Source: an uncultured Pelagibacteraceae bacterium (GTDB taxonomy: Bacteria; Pseudomonadota; Alphaproteobacteria; Pelagibacterales; Pelagibacteraceae). From it: a stretch of DNA of 64,000 bases. Shown in pieces: positions 1 to 14,707 of the stretch (within the stretch, counting starts at the first letter, position 1; each line of letters starts with the position of its first letter). Location of the stretch: contig CACHFM010000001.1 of the NCBI GenBank assembly GCA_902579105.1, positions 62,001 through 126,000 of the forward strand, in the 5' to 3' direction. A model generated the notes under the pieces. That model was not told the DNA's origin. It saw only the letters and a list, made by a program, of their open reading frames with translations, and searched no databases. The translations under genes were made by a program, and so were the position numbers.

Positions 1-2
1 CA

Positions 3-818
3 GTAATATCTGGATTTGCTTTTAATAAAAGAGTTTTAATTCAAGGATATCATGGAACTGGAAAATCTACACATATAGAACAAATTGCAGCACGTCTTAA
101 TTGGCCTTGTATAAGAGTTAACTTAGATAGTCATATAAGCAGAATAGATTTAATTGGAAAAGATGCAATTATTTTAAAAGATGGCAAACAAGTCACAGAA
201 TTTAAAGAAGGTATTTTACCATGGTCTATACAAAATCCAGTTGCACTTGTTTTTGACGAATATGATGCAGGAAGACCAGATGTAATGTTTGTAATCCAAA
301 GAGTTTTGGAAGCAGAAGGTAGTTTCACTCTACTTGATAAAAATAAAGTTATTAAACAAAATAAATTTTTTAGATTATTTGCTACTTCAAATACTGTAGG
401 GCTTGGTGATACAACTGGTCTATACCATGGTACACAGCAAATAAATCAAGGACAAATGGATAGATGGAATATTGTTACTACGCTAAACTATCTAAGCCTT
501 GAAAAAGAAATGGAGATCATTTTAGCAAAAAATAAAAACTTTAATAATTTAAAAGGTAAAGAAAAAGTCGCTAACATGATCAAAGTTGCTTCTTTAACTA
601 GAAAAGGTTTTATAGCTGGAGATATTTCTACTGTAATGAGTCCAAGGACTGTTTTGCATTGGGCTGAGAACTCTGAAATTTTTAAAGATACTGGGTACGC
701 TTTCAGAGTTACTTTTCTTAATAAGTGTGACGATATAGAAAAAAGTACTATTGCAGAATATTATCAAAGATGTTTTGGTGATGAATTACCAGAATCATTG
801 ATAAATATTCAAATTTAA
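3..818 (+). CDS. cobS: Cobaltochelatase CobS-like AAA+ ATPase (5' truncated by window edge)
   Basis: Open frame continues upstream of the listed ORF start at 285 to position 3; Walker [10 protein letters not shown] and Walker B-like [23 protein letters not shown] typical of CobS; followed directly by cobT. Confidence 0.9.
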   Translation, partial: VISGFAFNKRVLIQGYHGTGKSTHIEQIAARLNWPCIRVNLDSHISRIDLIGKDAIILKDGKQVTEFKEGILPWSIQNPVALVFDEYDAGRPDVMFVIQRVLEAEGSFTLLDKNKVIKQNKFFRLFATSNTVGLGDTTGLYHGTQQINQGQMDRWNIVTTLNYLSLEKEMEIILAKNKNFNNLKGKEKVANMIKVASLTRKGFIAGDISTVMSPRTVLHWAENSEIFKDTGYAFRVTFLNKCDDIEKSTIAEYYQRCFGDELPESLINIQI

Positions 819-2630
819 ATGAGTAATAAAGAAACAAATTTAAAAGAAAAATTTAAAATAGCATTAACTTCAACTTCAAAAGTAATTTCGGAGGATTTTG
901 AGATTAAAAAAAAAAATTCTAATAAAAAAAAAAATTATGAATTAAGTAATATAGAAGTAAATAATCTTTCTAACCCAAGTGATTTTATAAAATTGAGAGC
1001 AGAAACCGACTCTAATGCTTTAAAAAAAAAATTTTCTAATGATTTAATTTATAAAAAAAATTTACCCACTAATACTTCTTCAAGATCACTTTATAATATT
1101 GCAGAAAAAATTAGATACGAAGCATTAGGTGGAAAAATGCTTAAGGGTATAGAAAAAAACTTTAATGAAAATTACAAAGAAATTATTAACAATAAAAAAA
1201 AAGACTCCTTAAAAAGTAAAGAAGATGTTCCTATTTTAGAAGCATTTGAACTATACATGCTTAAAAATTTTCATGAAATTAAATTAAATACTTTAACAAA
1301 TAAGATGTTAAATTTTTGGGAAAAAGACTTTGAACAATCAATAGACAAGCATAAAAAATTTTTAAAACAAAACTTAGAAAATCAAGATAATTATAGTTTA
1401 AAATTTTCTCAAATTTTAGAAGAAATGGATATTTTTCAAAATGAAAAAGAAAATGAAAAAAATGAAGAAAATCAAAAACAAGAGCAAAATAATCCTTCAA
1501 ATGATGATCAAAACAACGATAATGAAGATAACAAAGATGAAAATAATGAGCAAGAAACCCAAGCTACTTTGGATGCTGATTACAACATAGATGAATTTAA
1601 TATAAATGAAGAACTACAAGATATCGACTCGAACGAACAAAGTTCAGAACAAATTAATAAAAAAAATATTGATAATATTAATCTTGATTATAAAATCTTT
1701 ACCACTCAATATGATGAAGTTACTAAAGCAGAAAATTTAGAAAATTCTGGTGAAGCAGCAAAGCTTAGAAAAACTTTAGATCAACAACTAATTGGATTTC
1801 AAGATGTTATAACTAAACTTGCAAATAAACTTCAAAGACAATTGCTTGCAAAACAAAATAGGGCTTGGGAATTCGATTTAGAAGAAGGTTTACTTGATAG
1901 TTCTAAGTTACCAAGAATTATTATGGATCCATATAATTCTTTATCATTTAAAAAAGAAAAAGATTTAGATTTTAAAGATACAATTGTAACTTTGCTTATT
2001 GATAATTCTGGTTCGATGAGAGGAAGACCTATTACAATTGCAGCAATTTGTGCTGATATATTGTCAAGAACTCTAGAAAGGTGTTTGGTTAAAGTCGAAA
2101 TTTTAGGCTTTACTACTAAAAATTGGAAAGGTGGGCAAAGTAGAGAACTATGGAATAAAAATTCAAAACCTAAAACTCCTGGAAGATTAAATGATTTAAG
2201 ACACATAATATACAAAGGTGCAGATGCTCAATGGAGACAAGCAAAAAATAATTTAGGACTAATGTTAAAAGAGGGTTTACTTAAAGAAAATATTGACGGA
2301 GAGGCAATCTCATGGGCCTATAATCGAATACAAAAAAGAAAAGAAGAAAGAAAAATATTAATGGTTATTTCTGATGGTGCTCCTGTTGATGACTCTACTC
2401 TATCTGTAAATTCAGGTGACTATTTAGAAAAAAATTTAAAAAAAATAGTAAAATTTATAGAAAATAAAACTGAAATTGAAATTTTAGCAATAGGAATTGG
2501 GCATGATGTCTCTAGATATTATAACAAAGCGATAAAAATTACTGATGTTAACGAATTGGGAGATGTAATGATATCTCAATTAAGTTATTTATTTGACAAA
2601 AAACTTAAAACAAAAAAAAAATTTAATTAA
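819..2630 (+). CDS. cobT: Cobaltochelatase CobT-like subunit with acidic linker and C-terminal VWA domain
   Basis: 603 aa; MIDAS motif [10 protein letters not shown], Asp/Glu/Asn-rich linker, [10 protein letters not shown]-terminus; adjacent to cobS. Confidence 0.9.
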   Translation: MSNKETNLKEKFKIALTSTSKVISEDFEIKKKNSNKKKNYELSNIEVNNLSNPSDFIKLRAETDSNALKKKFSNDLIYKKNLPTNTSSRSLYNIAEKIRYEALGGKMLKGIEKNFNENYKEIINNKKKDSLKSKEDVPILEAFELYMLKNFHEIKLNTLTNKMLNFWEKDFEQSIDKHKKFLKQNLENQDNYSLKFSQILEEMDIFQNEKENEKNEENQKQEQNNPSNDDQNNDNEDNKDENNEQETQATLDADYNIDEFNINEELQDIDSNEQSSEQINKKNIDNINLDYKIFTTQYDEVTKAENLENSGEAAKLRKTLDQQLIGFQDVITKLANKLQRQLLAKQNRAWEFDLEEGLLDSSKLPRIIMDPYNSLSFKKEKDLDFKDTIVTLLIDNSGSMRGRPITIAAICADILSRTLERCLVKVEILGFTTKNWKGGQSRELWNKNSKPKTPGRLNDLRHIIYKGADAQWRQAKNNLGLMLKEGLLKENIDGEAISWAYNRIQKRKEERKILMVISDGAPVDDSTLSVNSGDYLEKNLKKIVKFIENKTEIEILAIGIGHDVSRYYNKAIKITDVNELGDVMISQLSYLFDKKLKTKKKFN

Positions 2631-3907
2631 ATATTAAATAAATCTTTATTTTCCCATTTAACAATAACTTCTGCTCCATTTCTTGTTTTAGAATTTCTAA
2701 ATTCAATTGATGCAAAATTTTTTTCTAAAAGTGTTTTACCTATAAACAGACCTAATCCTAAACCTGTTTTTGATTTTTCTTGATAATCTTCTGTTCTTAA
2801 ATATGGTTCTCCAATTTTTGACAAAATATCTTTTGGATAACCATCACCGTCATCCTCAATAGTTATTTCTGTCATTTCACTGTCACTTTTAAGATTAATA
2901 TAAATTGTTTCTTTAGAAAATTTATTAGCATTTCCAATAAAATTTCTTAATCCATAAACTATTTCGATTGATTTGGTAATCTTTTTAGAATTTGAATCTT
3001 GATCAAAATTAAAAATAAATTTTTTTTTACTAATTTCTTTAAATGTAGAAATAATTTCATTCAAATAATCCCTCATTCTTAAATCTTTATCAATAAAATC
3101 GTCTTCTTCTACAGGATTTAAACTTAAACGTTTTAAAATTTGATTACATCTTTCAACTTGGCTTGACAATAATTCAATATCTTTTTCAATTTCTTTTTTT
3201 CCTTTAAATTGTCGAGAAAGTTCATGAGTAATTATTTTAATCGTTGAAAGTGGAGTCCCTAAAGAATGCGCAGCTGCGGCGGCTTGACCACCTAAAGACA
3301 ATAACTCATGCTCTTGAGCCATAACTTCTTCCATTTTTGCTAAGGCTTCCTTTCTTAATCTAGACTGATTTCCAAATGTCATTGCAAAATAATTTAAGAA
3401 AACAAGAGCGATTATTAAAGCAATCGGTATAGAATAATAATAATAAGGACTCACATGAAAATGAATACTTAATGGATAAGGTAAATCTTTAGAAAAAAAA
3501 GTTAAAAGAATAATAAAGTTAGCGGTTAAAAAAACAAGCAAAGTATTTGTTTTAAAGCTTAAATTTGAGGAAGAAAATACACTAGGAATAATTAAAAAAA
3601 TTATAAATGGATTGATAATTCCTCCAGTTAAATAAAGTAAAATACTTAATTGCAAAATATCAATTAATAAAAAAATAAACGCTGATTTATCTGATAATTG
3701 AGTTTTATTATAATTAAAGATTAAATATAAATTACTTAAAATTCCTAAAATTATAACTATATTTGATAAAATAAAATCAAATTTAAAATTTAAGATAAAA
3801 TATACAAAATTTACAGCAATAAACTGACCAATAATTCCGATCCATCTTAAATTTACATAAGTTGATTTTTTAAATGAATGGTATTTTGAAGTTTCAAAAA
3901 ACTTCAT
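2627..3907 (-). CDS. regB: RegB/PrrB/ActS-like sensor histidine kinase
   Basis: Six-TM-like N-terminus with GGIINPF (redox box type GGxxNPF), H-box [22 protein letters not shown] cysteine, HATPase [15 protein letters not shown]. Confidence 0.85.
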   Translation of the reverse strand: MKFFETSKYHSFKKSTYVNLRWIGIIGQFIAVNFVYFILNFKFDFILSNIVIILGILSNLYLIFNYNKTQLSDKSAFIFLLIDILQLSILLYLTGGIINPFIIFLIIPSVFSSSNLSFKTNTLLVFLTANFIILLTFFSKDLPYPLSIHFHVSPYYYYSIPIALIIALVFLNYFAMTFGNQSRLRKEALAKMEEVMAQEHELLSLGGQAAAAAHSLGTPLSTIKIITHELSRQFKGKKEIEKDIELLSSQVERCNQILKRLSLNPVEEDDFIDKDLRMRDYLNEIISTFKEISKKKFIFNFDQDSNSKKITKSIEIVYGLRNFIGNANKFSKETIYINLKSDSEMTEITIEDDGDGYPKDILSKIGEPYLRTEDYQEKSKTGLGLGLFIGKTLLEKNFASIEFRNSKTRNGAEVIVKWENKDLFNI

Positions 3908-3909
3908 TT

Positions 3910-5976
<2,067 letters not shown>

Positions 5977-6137
5977 TTATAATTTTGGAAAAATTTATTA
6001 TATCATTTTTTAATTATAATTGTTGAATAAATTAGCCTAATTAAAAGACAGAAATTAAAGATAAAGTCTTTAATAATTAATTGACCATAAATGTAAGTGT
6101 TGTTTTTAATTTGTTCTAATTTAAACTTAAAAATATA

Positions 6138-6818
6138 ATGAATTATGTTCATCTTGGAGCTTGTATTGGGGATTGGGACAATAAGTGTGGATTTACCAAA
6201 TTTATAAAAAATAATTGTAGCGCTGATGATAAAATTTTTTTAATAGAAGCAAATCCAAAAAATATTATTAAATTAAGAAAGAGTTATAAAAATTTTAAAA
6301 ACGCGAAAATTTTTAATCTAGGCGTTTCTATAAAAAAAAATAAAAAATCATCATTTTTTTTTACTGAAGATGATGCGCCTCACTATAAAATTTGTTCTTT
6401 AAATAGAGACCATGTTTTAAAACATTACCCAAATTCAATTATAAAAAAATTTAAAATAGATACTATTACAATAAATAATTTATTTAAAAATTACATAAAG
6501 GAAAAAAATATTGATTTTTTAAGTATTGATATTGAAGGTATAGATTATGAAGTATTAACTGCAATTAATTTAAATAAATATAATATACAGAATATTTCTA
6601 TTGAACATCTTCATTTAACTAAAATACAAAAAAAAAATTTACTAAAATATTTAGAAATAAATGGATATTCTTATTGTGGTTTCGGATATGATCACAATAA
6701 CTTTGATTTTCTTTTTAAAAAAAAAAAAATTTTTTTTAATAGAATGTTTGCGAAACTTCTAACAATTATAAGTAAAAAACATTTACATATTCTCAATTTT
6801 TTCATTTTAAAAAATTAA
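6138..6818 (+). CDS. FkbM family methyltransferase
   Basis: LIEANPKNIIKLRKSYKNFKNAKIFNLGVS and IDTITINNLFKNYIKEKNIDFLSIDIEGIDYEVL are FkbM-type motifs. Confidence 0.8.
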   Translation: MNYVHLGACIGDWDNKCGFTKFIKNNCSADDKIFLIEANPKNIIKLRKSYKNFKNAKIFNLGVSIKKNKKSSFFFTEDDAPHYKICSLNRDHVLKHYPNSIIKKFKIDTITINNLFKNYIKEKNIDFLSIDIEGIDYEVLTAINLNKYNIQNISIEHLHLTKIQKKNLLKYLEINGYSYCGFGYDHNNFDFLFKKKKIFFNRMFAKLLTIISKKHLHILNFFILKN

Positions 6819-6829
6819 GTTTTAATAAA

Positions 6830-6919
6830 TGGCGGAGAGAATGGGATTCGAACCCATGAAAGAATTGCTCCTTTACACGCTTTCCAAGCGTGCGCCTTCA
6901 ACCACTCGGCCACCTCTCC
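6830..6919 (-). tRNA. tRNA-Ser (anticodon GGA)
   Basis: Reverse complement GGAGAGGTGGCCGAGTGG...CACGCTTGGAAAGCGTG...GGTTCGAATCCC...TCTCTCCGCCA; long variable arm; CCA encoded. Confidence 0.95.
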
Positions 6920-6927
6920 GAATATAT

Positions 6928-7737
6928 TTAAATAATAAATTCACTAAATTTTTCTAAATTATCTAAAATATATTTTGGAAAATTTTTATTTAATTTAATT
7001 TTTTCATATTTGTGACCTCTCTCAAATAAATCTTGTCTATTTTTAATTTTTTTTTCAATAATATTTGGTGAACTATATCTATCTCCAGAAAATTCTGAGT
7101 GGGCAAAAGTTTTTAATTTTAAAGAAATTTCTTCAGGAGACATAATATTATTAAAGTGCCAACCTGCATTATAAAAAAGTTCAATATTTTTTTCTTTATC
7201 AAATCTATAAAATTTATACTTTAAATTTTTTGATCTTACTTTTTGTCTCATAAAATCAATTGACTTAAGATTTTTTTTTTTACAAACTCTAGATCCTTCC
7301 CAAGGAGACTCATGTGGATTATATAAATTTAATTTAAAATTATAAAAATCTTGTAAAAATATTCCGTATTTCCTTTTTAAGCTAAAATTATTTAATAATT
7401 CAGGTCTTATAATTTCATCAGGATCTGAAAAAAAAATATAATCATTTGGTTCAGCAAAATTTAAGTAACTAAGCAAATATTCTCTTTGAATTGCTTGTTT
7501 TTCCCATCTATCTGTCTTTTTGGGGAAAGGATCTGAATTTAAAAAATACTTAATTTTTTTTTCATCATAATAGTTTTTCCAAACAAAATTTTTCTTTTTT
7601 TTATTTCCTTTATGATCATATTCTGACTCACACACTACAAAATAGTCAACTTGATTAAATAAAATATTATACCTCAATTCAAACATAAAATTATTATCAA
7701 AAAAGGTTATGCAATCTATAATTTTATTTTTAAGCAT
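6928..7737 (-). CDS. Glycosyltransferase family 17-like protein
   Basis: [78 protein letters not shown] are GT17-like motifs. Confidence 0.8.
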   Translation of the reverse strand: MLKNKIIDCITFFDNNFMFELRYNILFNQVDYFVVCESEYDHKGNKKKKNFVWKNYYDEKKIKYFLNSDPFPKKTDRWEKQAIQREYLLSYLNFAEPNDYIFFSDPDEIIRPELLNNFSLKRKYGIFLQDFYNFKLNLYNPHESPWEGSRVCKKKNLKSIDFMRQKVRSKNLKYKFYRFDKEKNIELFYNAGWHFNNIMSPEEISLKLKTFAHSEFSGDRYSSPNIIEKKIKNRQDLFERGHKYEKIKLNKNFPKYILDNLEKFSEFII

Positions 7738-8758
7738 TAAGCCAGCTTTCTAAAATGTTAGTATTAACTATAGTTTCTTCAATTGTAACAGCTGGGTAAA
7801 AAGGTTCATTTTTACCTTCCAAAATATTTTTACTAATTTCATTAATCTCATAAGAATATATATTCTTTTCATATTTATTTTTAATTAATTCCTTTTTTCC
7901 ATTAATAATTTTTATAACCTCAGTCTTTCCTGTCCAGGAGCTATTAATTAACAAATTTCCTTTTTCACAATAAATTATAGTATATGATCCTAAAGAATTC
8001 TTGAATGACGATTTAATTTTTGAAGTAAAACTATCATCAAAACATAATTCTGCTTCAGCATCAATATCAACGCCAGTAAAATTAATTTCTTTTTTAACAT
8101 TTTTTAATTTAAATTTTTTATAATTAACTCCATCAATCATCGAGGCAATTAAAAGGCTAAAAGAAGTTGGATAGCCGCCTAGATCTAGTATACACCCCCC
8201 ACCTAATTCTTTACTAAATAATCTATTATTAGTATCTATTTTTTTATTCTTCTCAAAAAAGAAAAATTTTTTCTTAGTTAATATATTTTTACAAAAAGAT
8301 GACTCCATAGAAATTACATCACCAAGTTCATTGCTTTTAATAATTTCAAGTGATTTCCTAATTTGAGGATTATATCTATACATATATCCTTCTGTAAAAA
8401 ACAAATTTTTATTTAAGATTTTTTCTTTTATTACTTCTGCATGATCTAGCTTAAGAAAGGCTGGTTTTTCAACTAAAATTTTTTTATTTTTTTCAATACA
8501 TTTATCTACCCATTCATAATGTAAATTATTGGGCAGAGCTATGTATACAATATCAACATCGTTACATTTTAATAAATCTTCATAATTTTTGAAAATATAA
8601 TTTTCACTTATTTCATACCTATTTTTAAAGTATTTCAATTTTGAATCATTTGAACTCGAAACAGCTAAAAGTTTTGAATTCTCTAAACCAAAAAATCCTT
8701 CTGAAAAGCTTTGGGCAATATTTCCTAAGCCGATAATTCCCCAATTTATTTTTTTCAT
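7730..8758 (-). CDS. Gfo/Idh/MocA family oxidoreductase
   Basis: N-terminal Rossmann INWGIIGLGNIAQSF; VDIVYIALPNNLHYEW; ILVEKPAFL. Confidence 0.9.
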   Translation of the reverse strand: MKKINWGIIGLGNIAQSFSEGFFGLENSKLLAVSSSNDSKLKYFKNRYEISENYIFKNYEDLLKCNDVDIVYIALPNNLHYEWVDKCIEKNKKILVEKPAFLKLDHAEVIKEKILNKNLFFTEGYMYRYNPQIRKSLEIIKSNELGDVISMESSFCKNILTKKKFFFFEKNKKIDTNNRLFSKELGGGCILDLGGYPTSFSLLIASMIDGVNYKKFKLKNVKKEINFTGVDIDAEAELCFDDSFTSKIKSSFKNSLGSYTIIYCEKGNLLINSSWTGKTEVIKIINGKKELIKNKYEKNIYSYEINEISKNILEGKNEPFYPAVTIEETIVNTNILESWLNA

Positions 8759-8761
8759 AAA

Positions 8762-10567
8762 TTATTCTTTTTGTATCTTAAGTACTCCTATAAAAGCTTC
8801 TTGTGGAATTTCTACTCTTCCGAATTGTTTTGATCGAGCTTTTCCTTTTTTTTGTTTTTCTAGTAATTTTCTCTTCCTATCAGTGGCGCCGCCGCCGTGT
8901 ATTTTTGTTAACACATCTTTTTTAAATCCTTTGATAGTTTCTCTAGCAATAATTTTTCCTCCTATTGCGGCTTGAACTGGAATCATAAAATTATGCCTTG
9001 GTATTAAGTCTTTTAATTTTTCACAAACTTCCCTTCCAGTCCTTTGAGCAAAATCTTTATGTATCATCATTGCTAAAGCATCAACTGGCTCGCTATTTAC
9101 TAAAATTCCCAATTTAACTAAATCTCCTTCTCTATGTTCAATAATTTCATAATCAAAACTAGCATAGCCACTAGTCATTGATTTTAATCGATCATTAAAG
9201 TCAAATACAACTTCATTTAGAGGTAGTTCATAATTTACCACAGCTCTATTTCCTGAATAACTTAAGTTAGTTTGTATACCTCTTTTATCCTGGCACATTT
9301 TTATTATAGAACCTAAGTACTGATCTGGTGTGATTACTGTTGCTTTAATCCAAGGCTCCTCAATAAATTTGATTAATGTAGGATTAGGTAAACTTGATGG
9401 ATTTTGTAATTCAATCACACTGCCATTATTAAGATGCACTTTGTACACAACTCCTGGAGTTGTTGTTAATAAATTTACATCAAATTCTCTTTCTAATCTT
9501 TCTGTAATAATTTCAAGATGAAGCAGACCCAAAAATCCACATCTAAATCCCAAACCTAAAGCTGAAGATGATTCAGGTTCAAATGAAAAACTTGCATCAT
9601 TTAGTTGAAGTTTGGCTAAACCATCTTTTAATTTTTGATATTCTGAACTATCAACTGGAAACAATCCACAAAATACAACCGGTTTACTAGGTTTAAAACC
9701 TGGTAAAGCTTCTTTTAACGACTTTGTTGCATCACATATAGTATCACCAACTTTTGTATCAGATAATACTTTTATTCCTGTCGTTATAAATCCTATTTCA
9801 CCAGTACTTAACTCATTTATATCGGTTGGCTTTGGAGTAAAAACTCCAACTTTCTCAACAATATATTCTTGATTTGTAGACATCATTTTAATTTTCATAT
9901 TCTTTAAAAGTTTTCCATCAATAACTCTAACAAGAATTACTACGCCTAAATAAGTGTCGTACCAACTATCAACTAATAAACATCTCAAATCTGCTGAAAT
10001 TTCTCCTTTTGGTGCTGGCAAAGTTGTAATTATTTGTTCTAAAATATCTTCTATGCCTTCTCCTGTTTTTCCAGAACAAGGAATTGCACTTTTAGTATCA
10101 ATGCCTATAACTTCTTCGATTTGTTTTTTTGTTCTTTCTAAATCAGATGCTGGCAAATCTACCTTATTTAAGACTGGAACTATTTCATGATTAGTATCTA
10201 ATGCTTGATAAACATTTGCTAAAGTTTGAGCTTCAACTCCTTGTGTACTATCAACAATTAAAATTGAACCTTCACAGGCATATAGAGATCTGCTAACTTC
10301 ATAACTAAAATCTACATGTCCTGGTGTATCAATTATATTTAAAATATAATTTTTGCCATCCTTAGCTTTATAATTTAATTTTACTGTTTGTGCTTTAATT
10401 GTTATTCCTCTCTCACGTTCAATATCCATCGAATCAAGTACTTGAGCCTTCATTTCTCTTTCTGTAAGACCGCCACAACTATGGATTATTCTGTCTGCAA
10501 TTGTAGATTTACCATGATCAATATGGGCAATAATTGCAAAATTTCTAATATTGTCGATTGAACTCAT
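8762..10567 (-). CDS. lepA: Elongation factor 4 (LepA)
   Basis: [35 protein letters not shown]-terminal [25 protein letters not shown]. Confidence 0.97.
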   Translation of the reverse strand: MSSIDNIRNFAIIAHIDHGKSTIADRIIHSCGGLTEREMKAQVLDSMDIERERGITIKAQTVKLNYKAKDGKNYILNIIDTPGHVDFSYEVSRSLYACEGSILIVDSTQGVEAQTLANVYQALDTNHEIVPVLNKVDLPASDLERTKKQIEEVIGIDTKSAIPCSGKTGEGIEDILEQIITTLPAPKGEISADLRCLLVDSWYDTYLGVVILVRVIDGKLLKNMKIKMMSTNQEYIVEKVGVFTPKPTDINELSTGEIGFITTGIKVLSDTKVGDTICDATKSLKEALPGFKPSKPVVFCGLFPVDSSEYQKLKDGLAKLQLNDASFSFEPESSSALGLGFRCGFLGLLHLEIITERLEREFDVNLLTTTPGVVYKVHLNNGSVIELQNPSSLPNPTLIKFIEEPWIKATVITPDQYLGSIIKMCQDKRGIQTNLSYSGNRAVVNYELPLNEVVFDFNDRLKSMTSGYASFDYEIIEHREGDLVKLGILVNSEPVDALAMMIHKDFAQRTGREVCEKLKDLIPRHNFMIPVQAAIGGKIIARETIKGFKKDVLTKIHGGGATDRKRKLLEKQKKGKARSKQFGRVEIPQEAFIGVLKIQKE

Positions 10568-10572
10568 TTGCC

Positions 10573-12981
10573 TTAGGAACGAATTTTGGCGCCAGTTTTA
10601 TTTTCAACTGTTTTTATAATTAAGTTATTTATACTTTCTAAATCACTGTCATTTAATGTTTTTTTAGATGATTGAATGGTTACATTTAATGCAATAGATT
10701 TTTTTTCTAAAGGAATATTTTCTCCTTCATAAACATCAAATACTTTTACTGATTTAATTAATTCTTTATCAGTTGAAGTAATTATGTTTATTAAATCTTG
10801 AACTTTAATATTTTTATCTACAACAAAAGCAAAATCTCTTTCGGATTTTTGGTAATCCGAATATTCAAAATTAGATTTTTGATCTTTAAGTTTTAATTTA
10901 TTATCTTTTAAGTGATCTAAATATATCTCTAAAATAACTAAAGCTTCAGTTTTAATATCAAGCTTTTTTAGTATATTTGGATGTATTTCTCCAAAATAAG
11001 CTACGGGCTCTAAATCATCTTTATCTAAATAAAGTGAACCTGACTTTCCAGGATGGTAATAAGATGGCGATTTATCTCTAATAAAAAAACTATTTTTATC
11101 ATATCCTGCTTCAACTAATGTTTGAATTAGGTCTTTTTTTGCATCAAATACATCAACCAATCTATTTTTTTCATTCCAATTTAATCTAGATATTTTCCCA
11201 GATTTAATAGCTCCAATCACAGTTAGCTGTTGTCCTGGTTCGTTACCTTCAAAAATTGGACCAATTTCAAACAGAGAGATATCTTTAAATCCTCTATCTA
11301 AATTTTTTTTTATATAAAACATTAAATTTGGAAATATAGAATTTCTCAAAACATCCAAATCTGAACTTATTGGATTTACTATTTTAATTTCTTTATATTT
11401 CTCTTTGAATAATTGATTTATTTTAGAATCTGTAAAAGACCAAGTTATAGTTTCACAATATCCTTTTGATGCCACTGAACGCTGAAGAAAATGAAAAAGT
11501 TTTTGTTTTTTATTTAATGTATCTTTAATTCTTATTTTCTCTGGCTCGATTGTCTTAATATTATCATATCCTTTAATTCTTACTATTTCTTCTACAATAT
11601 CAATAGTTTGGGTTATGTCAGGTCTCCACGTAGGTATTGTCAATTCTAATTCATATTTTTTTTTTATTATTTTGAAACCTAAATTATTTAAAATTTTTAT
11701 TATTTCATTCTCATTAATTTTAAAGCCTGCAATTTTTTCAAATAAAGATATTTTAAATATAATTTTACTTTTTGTATCTTTTTTAATTTTTTGAACGTCA
11801 AATTTACTAATTTTTCCTCCACAAATTTCAGTAATTAGCTCTGCTGCTTTTGTTAATCCTAATTCAATAGATTTTGGATCTATTCCTCTTTCAAATCTAA
11901 ACTTTGCATCAGTATCTAAGTTCAATATTTTTGATGTCTTTCTTATTGATCTAGGATTAAAATAAGCAGACTCTAAAAGAATATTTTTTGTACTAAATTC
12001 TGTACCAGTGCGAGTACCACCAATTATTCCTCCTAAACCTAAAATACCTGACTTATCAGATATAACACACATATCATCCTCCAACTGATATTCTTTGTTA
12101 TCTAATGCTTCAAAAGTTTCTCCTTTTTTAGAATTTCTTACAATAATTTCTTTATCAATTTTATCAGCATCATAAGCATGAAGTGGTCTATTTAAATCAA
12201 TCATAATATAATTTGTAATATCAACTATTGAAGAGATTGATTTTTGACCTAAAGACTCTATTTTATCTTTTAACCATTTTGGACTTTCTTTATTTGATAC
12301 TCCTTTAATCAAACAACTTCCAAACATAGTACAACCTTGATTTTTATCTTTTACAATTGAGACTTTAATATTTTGAGAACTATTTTTTTTTATTTTTTTA
12401 CTTGAAATCTTTTTTAATTTCCCAGTTCCAGCAGCTGCAAGGTCTCTTGCTATACCTCTAATACCTAAACAATCAGGACGATTGGGAGTTATCGATAAGT
12501 CAACAATTTTTGTACTAGTACCCTTAAAAAAAGCTTTGCCTATTTGATTTGAATATTTGGCTTGTTTTAGCTCAGTTATACCTTCACTTTCTTCAGATAT
12601 ATTTAATTCAGATTCAGAGCATAACATCCCATAAGAAGTAACTCCTCTAATCTTACTTACTGCAAGTTTCATTTTATTTTTTGGAATTATTGAACCTGGA
12701 CCAGCATAGACAGTTAAAAGATCTTTTCTTGCATTTGGTGCACCACATACGACTTTAACTGTACTTTCTTGTCCTACATCAACATCACATACTTTTAATC
12801 TGTCAGCATTTGGGTGTTGTTCAACATTAATTATTTTAGCAATTTTAAAGCTATCAATCTCAGAAATTACATTTCCAAAACTCTCTACTTCAAGTCCAAT
12901 ATCTGTAAGTTTTTCAATTATTTTATTATCTTTATATTTTGTTTCTAAATGTTCTTTAAGCCAAGGTATAGTGAATTTCAT
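10573..12981 (-). CDS. pheT: Phenylalanyl-tRNA synthetase beta subunit
   Basis: 802 aa; [26 protein letters not shown]-terminal FDX-ACB domain; downstream of pheS with 4-bp overlap. Confidence 0.97.
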   Translation of the reverse strand: MKFTIPWLKEHLETKYKDNKIIEKLTDIGLEVESFGNVISEIDSFKIAKIINVEQHPNADRLKVCDVDVGQESTVKVVCGAPNARKDLLTVYAGPGSIIPKNKMKLAVSKIRGVTSYGMLCSESELNISEESEGITELKQAKYSNQIGKAFFKGTSTKIVDLSITPNRPDCLGIRGIARDLAAAGTGKLKKISSKKIKKNSSQNIKVSIVKDKNQGCTMFGSCLIKGVSNKESPKWLKDKIESLGQKSISSIVDITNYIMIDLNRPLHAYDADKIDKEIIVRNSKKGETFEALDNKEYQLEDDMCVISDKSGILGLGGIIGGTRTGTEFSTKNILLESAYFNPRSIRKTSKILNLDTDAKFRFERGIDPKSIELGLTKAAELITEICGGKISKFDVQKIKKDTKSKIIFKISLFEKIAGFKINENEIIKILNNLGFKIIKKKYELELTIPTWRPDITQTIDIVEEIVRIKGYDNIKTIEPEKIRIKDTLNKKQKLFHFLQRSVASKGYCETITWSFTDSKINQLFKEKYKEIKIVNPISSDLDVLRNSIFPNLMFYIKKNLDRGFKDISLFEIGPIFEGNEPGQQLTVIGAIKSGKISRLNWNEKNRLVDVFDAKKDLIQTLVEAGYDKNSFFIRDKSPSYYHPGKSGSLYLDKDDLEPVAYFGEIHPNILKKLDIKTEALVILEIYLDHLKDNKLKLKDQKSNFEYSDYQKSERDFAFVVDKNIKVQDLINIITSTDKELIKSVKVFDVYEGENIPLEKKSIALNVTIQSSKKTLNDSDLESINNLIIKTVENKTGAKIRS

Positions 12982-14045
12982 CTGCTAAGACCTCTATAAT
13001 TTGATGGAACGTCCAAAGGATCAAAACCAAAATGATTTAGCCATCTATAATCTGTCTCAAAAAAAGCTCTTAAATCATTTATACCATATTTAAGCATTCC
13101 AAGCCTATCAATACCAATGCCAAAAGCATATCCCTGATATTTGTCTGGGTTTACATTTACATTTTTTAGTACATTTGGATGTACCATTCCACATCCTAGA
13201 ATCTCTAACCATTTATTACCTTCACCAATAACTATTTTTCCATTTTTCAGTTCGTAACCAATATCTACCTCAGCAGATGGTTCAGTAAAAGGAAAATGAC
13301 TTGGTCTAAATCTCATTTTTATTTTGTCTACTTCAAAAAATGATTTTATAAAATAATTTAAACAACCTTTTAAATGTCCCATATTTATATCTTTATCAAT
13401 ATGAAGTCCCTCTACCTGATGAAACATTGGAGAATGAGTTTGATCACTATCTGATCTGTAAGTTCTTCCAGGAGCAATAATTTTAAAAGGTGGTTTGCCT
13501 TTTAACATAGTTCTTACTTGCACTGGAGAAGTGTGTGTTCTTAATAATAATTCTTTATTATCATCCAAATAAAAAGTATCATGCATATCTCTTGCTGGAT
13601 GATTGTCTGGAGTATTTAATGCAGTAAAATTGTAATATTCTTTCTCAACATCTGGTCCTTCCTCGACACTAAAACCAATTTCTGAAAATATTGATGATAT
13701 TTCGTCAATTACTTGTGAAACAGGATGAATTTTTCCTTGATTAATATCTCTTTCAGGTAAAGTTACATCGACTTTTTCATTTTTAAGCTTAGAGTTTATT
13801 TCTTTATTTTCAATTTCTTGAAATTTATTGTTTAATTTTTCTTGAAGTTCTTCCTTTGCTAAATTTAAATCTGATGCAAAATTCTTTCTTTCACTAGACT
13901 CCATTGAACCAAGTTTTTTAAATAAATTTGAAATTGTTCCATTTTTACCAAATAATTCAGTTTTAATTTTATTTACATTTTCAATATTTAAATCACCACT
14001 TAACTTATCTAAATATTCATCTTTAATTTTTTTTATATCGGACAT
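12978..14045 (-). CDS. pheS: Phenylalanyl-tRNA synthetase alpha subunit
   Basis: [51 protein letters not shown]. Confidence 0.97.
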   Translation of the reverse strand: MSDIKKIKDEYLDKLSGDLNIENVNKIKTELFGKNGTISNLFKKLGSMESSERKNFASDLNLAKEELQEKLNNKFQEIENKEINSKLKNEKVDVTLPERDINQGKIHPVSQVIDEISSIFSEIGFSVEEGPDVEKEYYNFTALNTPDNHPARDMHDTFYLDDNKELLLRTHTSPVQVRTMLKGKPPFKIIAPGRTYRSDSDQTHSPMFHQVEGLHIDKDINMGHLKGCLNYFIKSFFEVDKIKMRFRPSHFPFTEPSAEVDIGYELKNGKIVIGEGNKWLEILGCGMVHPNVLKNVNVNPDKYQGYAFGIGIDRLGMLKYGINDLRAFFETDYRWLNHFGFDPLDVPSNYRGLSR

Positions 14046-14088
14046 AATTGTAGAATATTTGTTAACTTTAGAAAAACAACAATGAAAA

Positions 14089-14445
14089 TTAATTCAATGC
14101 TGATTGTGCTTTTTGCACAATTGTTTTAAAGGCTTCTGGGCTATCATAAGCAATTTCGGCAAGAATTTTTCTATCTATTGCAATACCACACTTATTTAAT
14201 CCATTTATAAATTTAGAGTAAGTTAAGCCTTCTGCTCTAACGCCAGCATTGATTCTTTGTATCCACAATGATTTAAAATCTCTTTTTTTATTTCTTCTAT
14301 CTCTATAAGCATATTGCATTGACTTTTCCATCGCTTGCTTTGCAACTCTTATAGTATTTTTTCTTCTACCCCATTGACCTTTAACAGCCTTTAAAACTTT
14401 TTTATGTTTAGCTTTGCTTGTTACACCTCTTTTAACTCTTGCCAT
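14089..14445 (-). CDS. rplT: 50S ribosomal protein L20
   Basis: [30 protein letters not shown]; operon context. Confidence 0.98.
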   Translation of the reverse strand: MARVKRGVTSKAKHKKVLKAVKGQWGRRKNTIRVAKQAMEKSMQYAYRDRRNKKRDFKSLWIQRINAGVRAEGLTYSKFINGLNKCGIAIDRKILAEIAYDSPEAFKTIVQKAQSALN

Positions 14446-14447
14446 TT

Positions 14448-14654
14448 TTAACCTCTTAGACTGTAAGGCATATACGATTTAACTATTTTTCCATCTTGCT
14501 TAGACATCGTTGTTGTGCCTCTTAATTTTCTTATTTGAGAATTCGTTCTTTTGATCATGCCATGTCTTTTACCAGCTTGAGCACTAATAACTTTACCCTT
14601 TGCAGATATTTTAAATCTTTTTTTTGCTGAGCTTTTTGTTTTAAGTTTTGGCAT
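14448..14654 (-). CDS. rpmI: 50S ribosomal protein L35
   Basis: [22 protein letters not shown]; operon context. Confidence 0.97.
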   Translation of the reverse strand: MPKLKTKSSAKKRFKISAKGKVISAQAGKRHGMIKRTNSQIRKLRGTTTMSKQDGKIVKSYMPYSLRG

Positions 14655-14707
14655 ATTTCTGCGGAGTTATACAAAGATTGATATAAATTTACAACCTCAA
14701 TTAAGGC

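Noticed and set aside
131-328. 65-aa minus-strand ORF opposite cobS
   Set aside because: Antisense to a clear conserved coding frame; no recognisable motif
1279-1500. Minus-strand ORF inside cobT
   Set aside because: Phe/Leu-rich antisense of the A-rich cobT linker; composition artefact
6050-6080. Small inverted repeat ATTAAAGA-TAAAG-TCTTTAAT in the gyrB/FkbM spacer
   Set aside because: Short, AT-only stem; expected often by chance in such DNA
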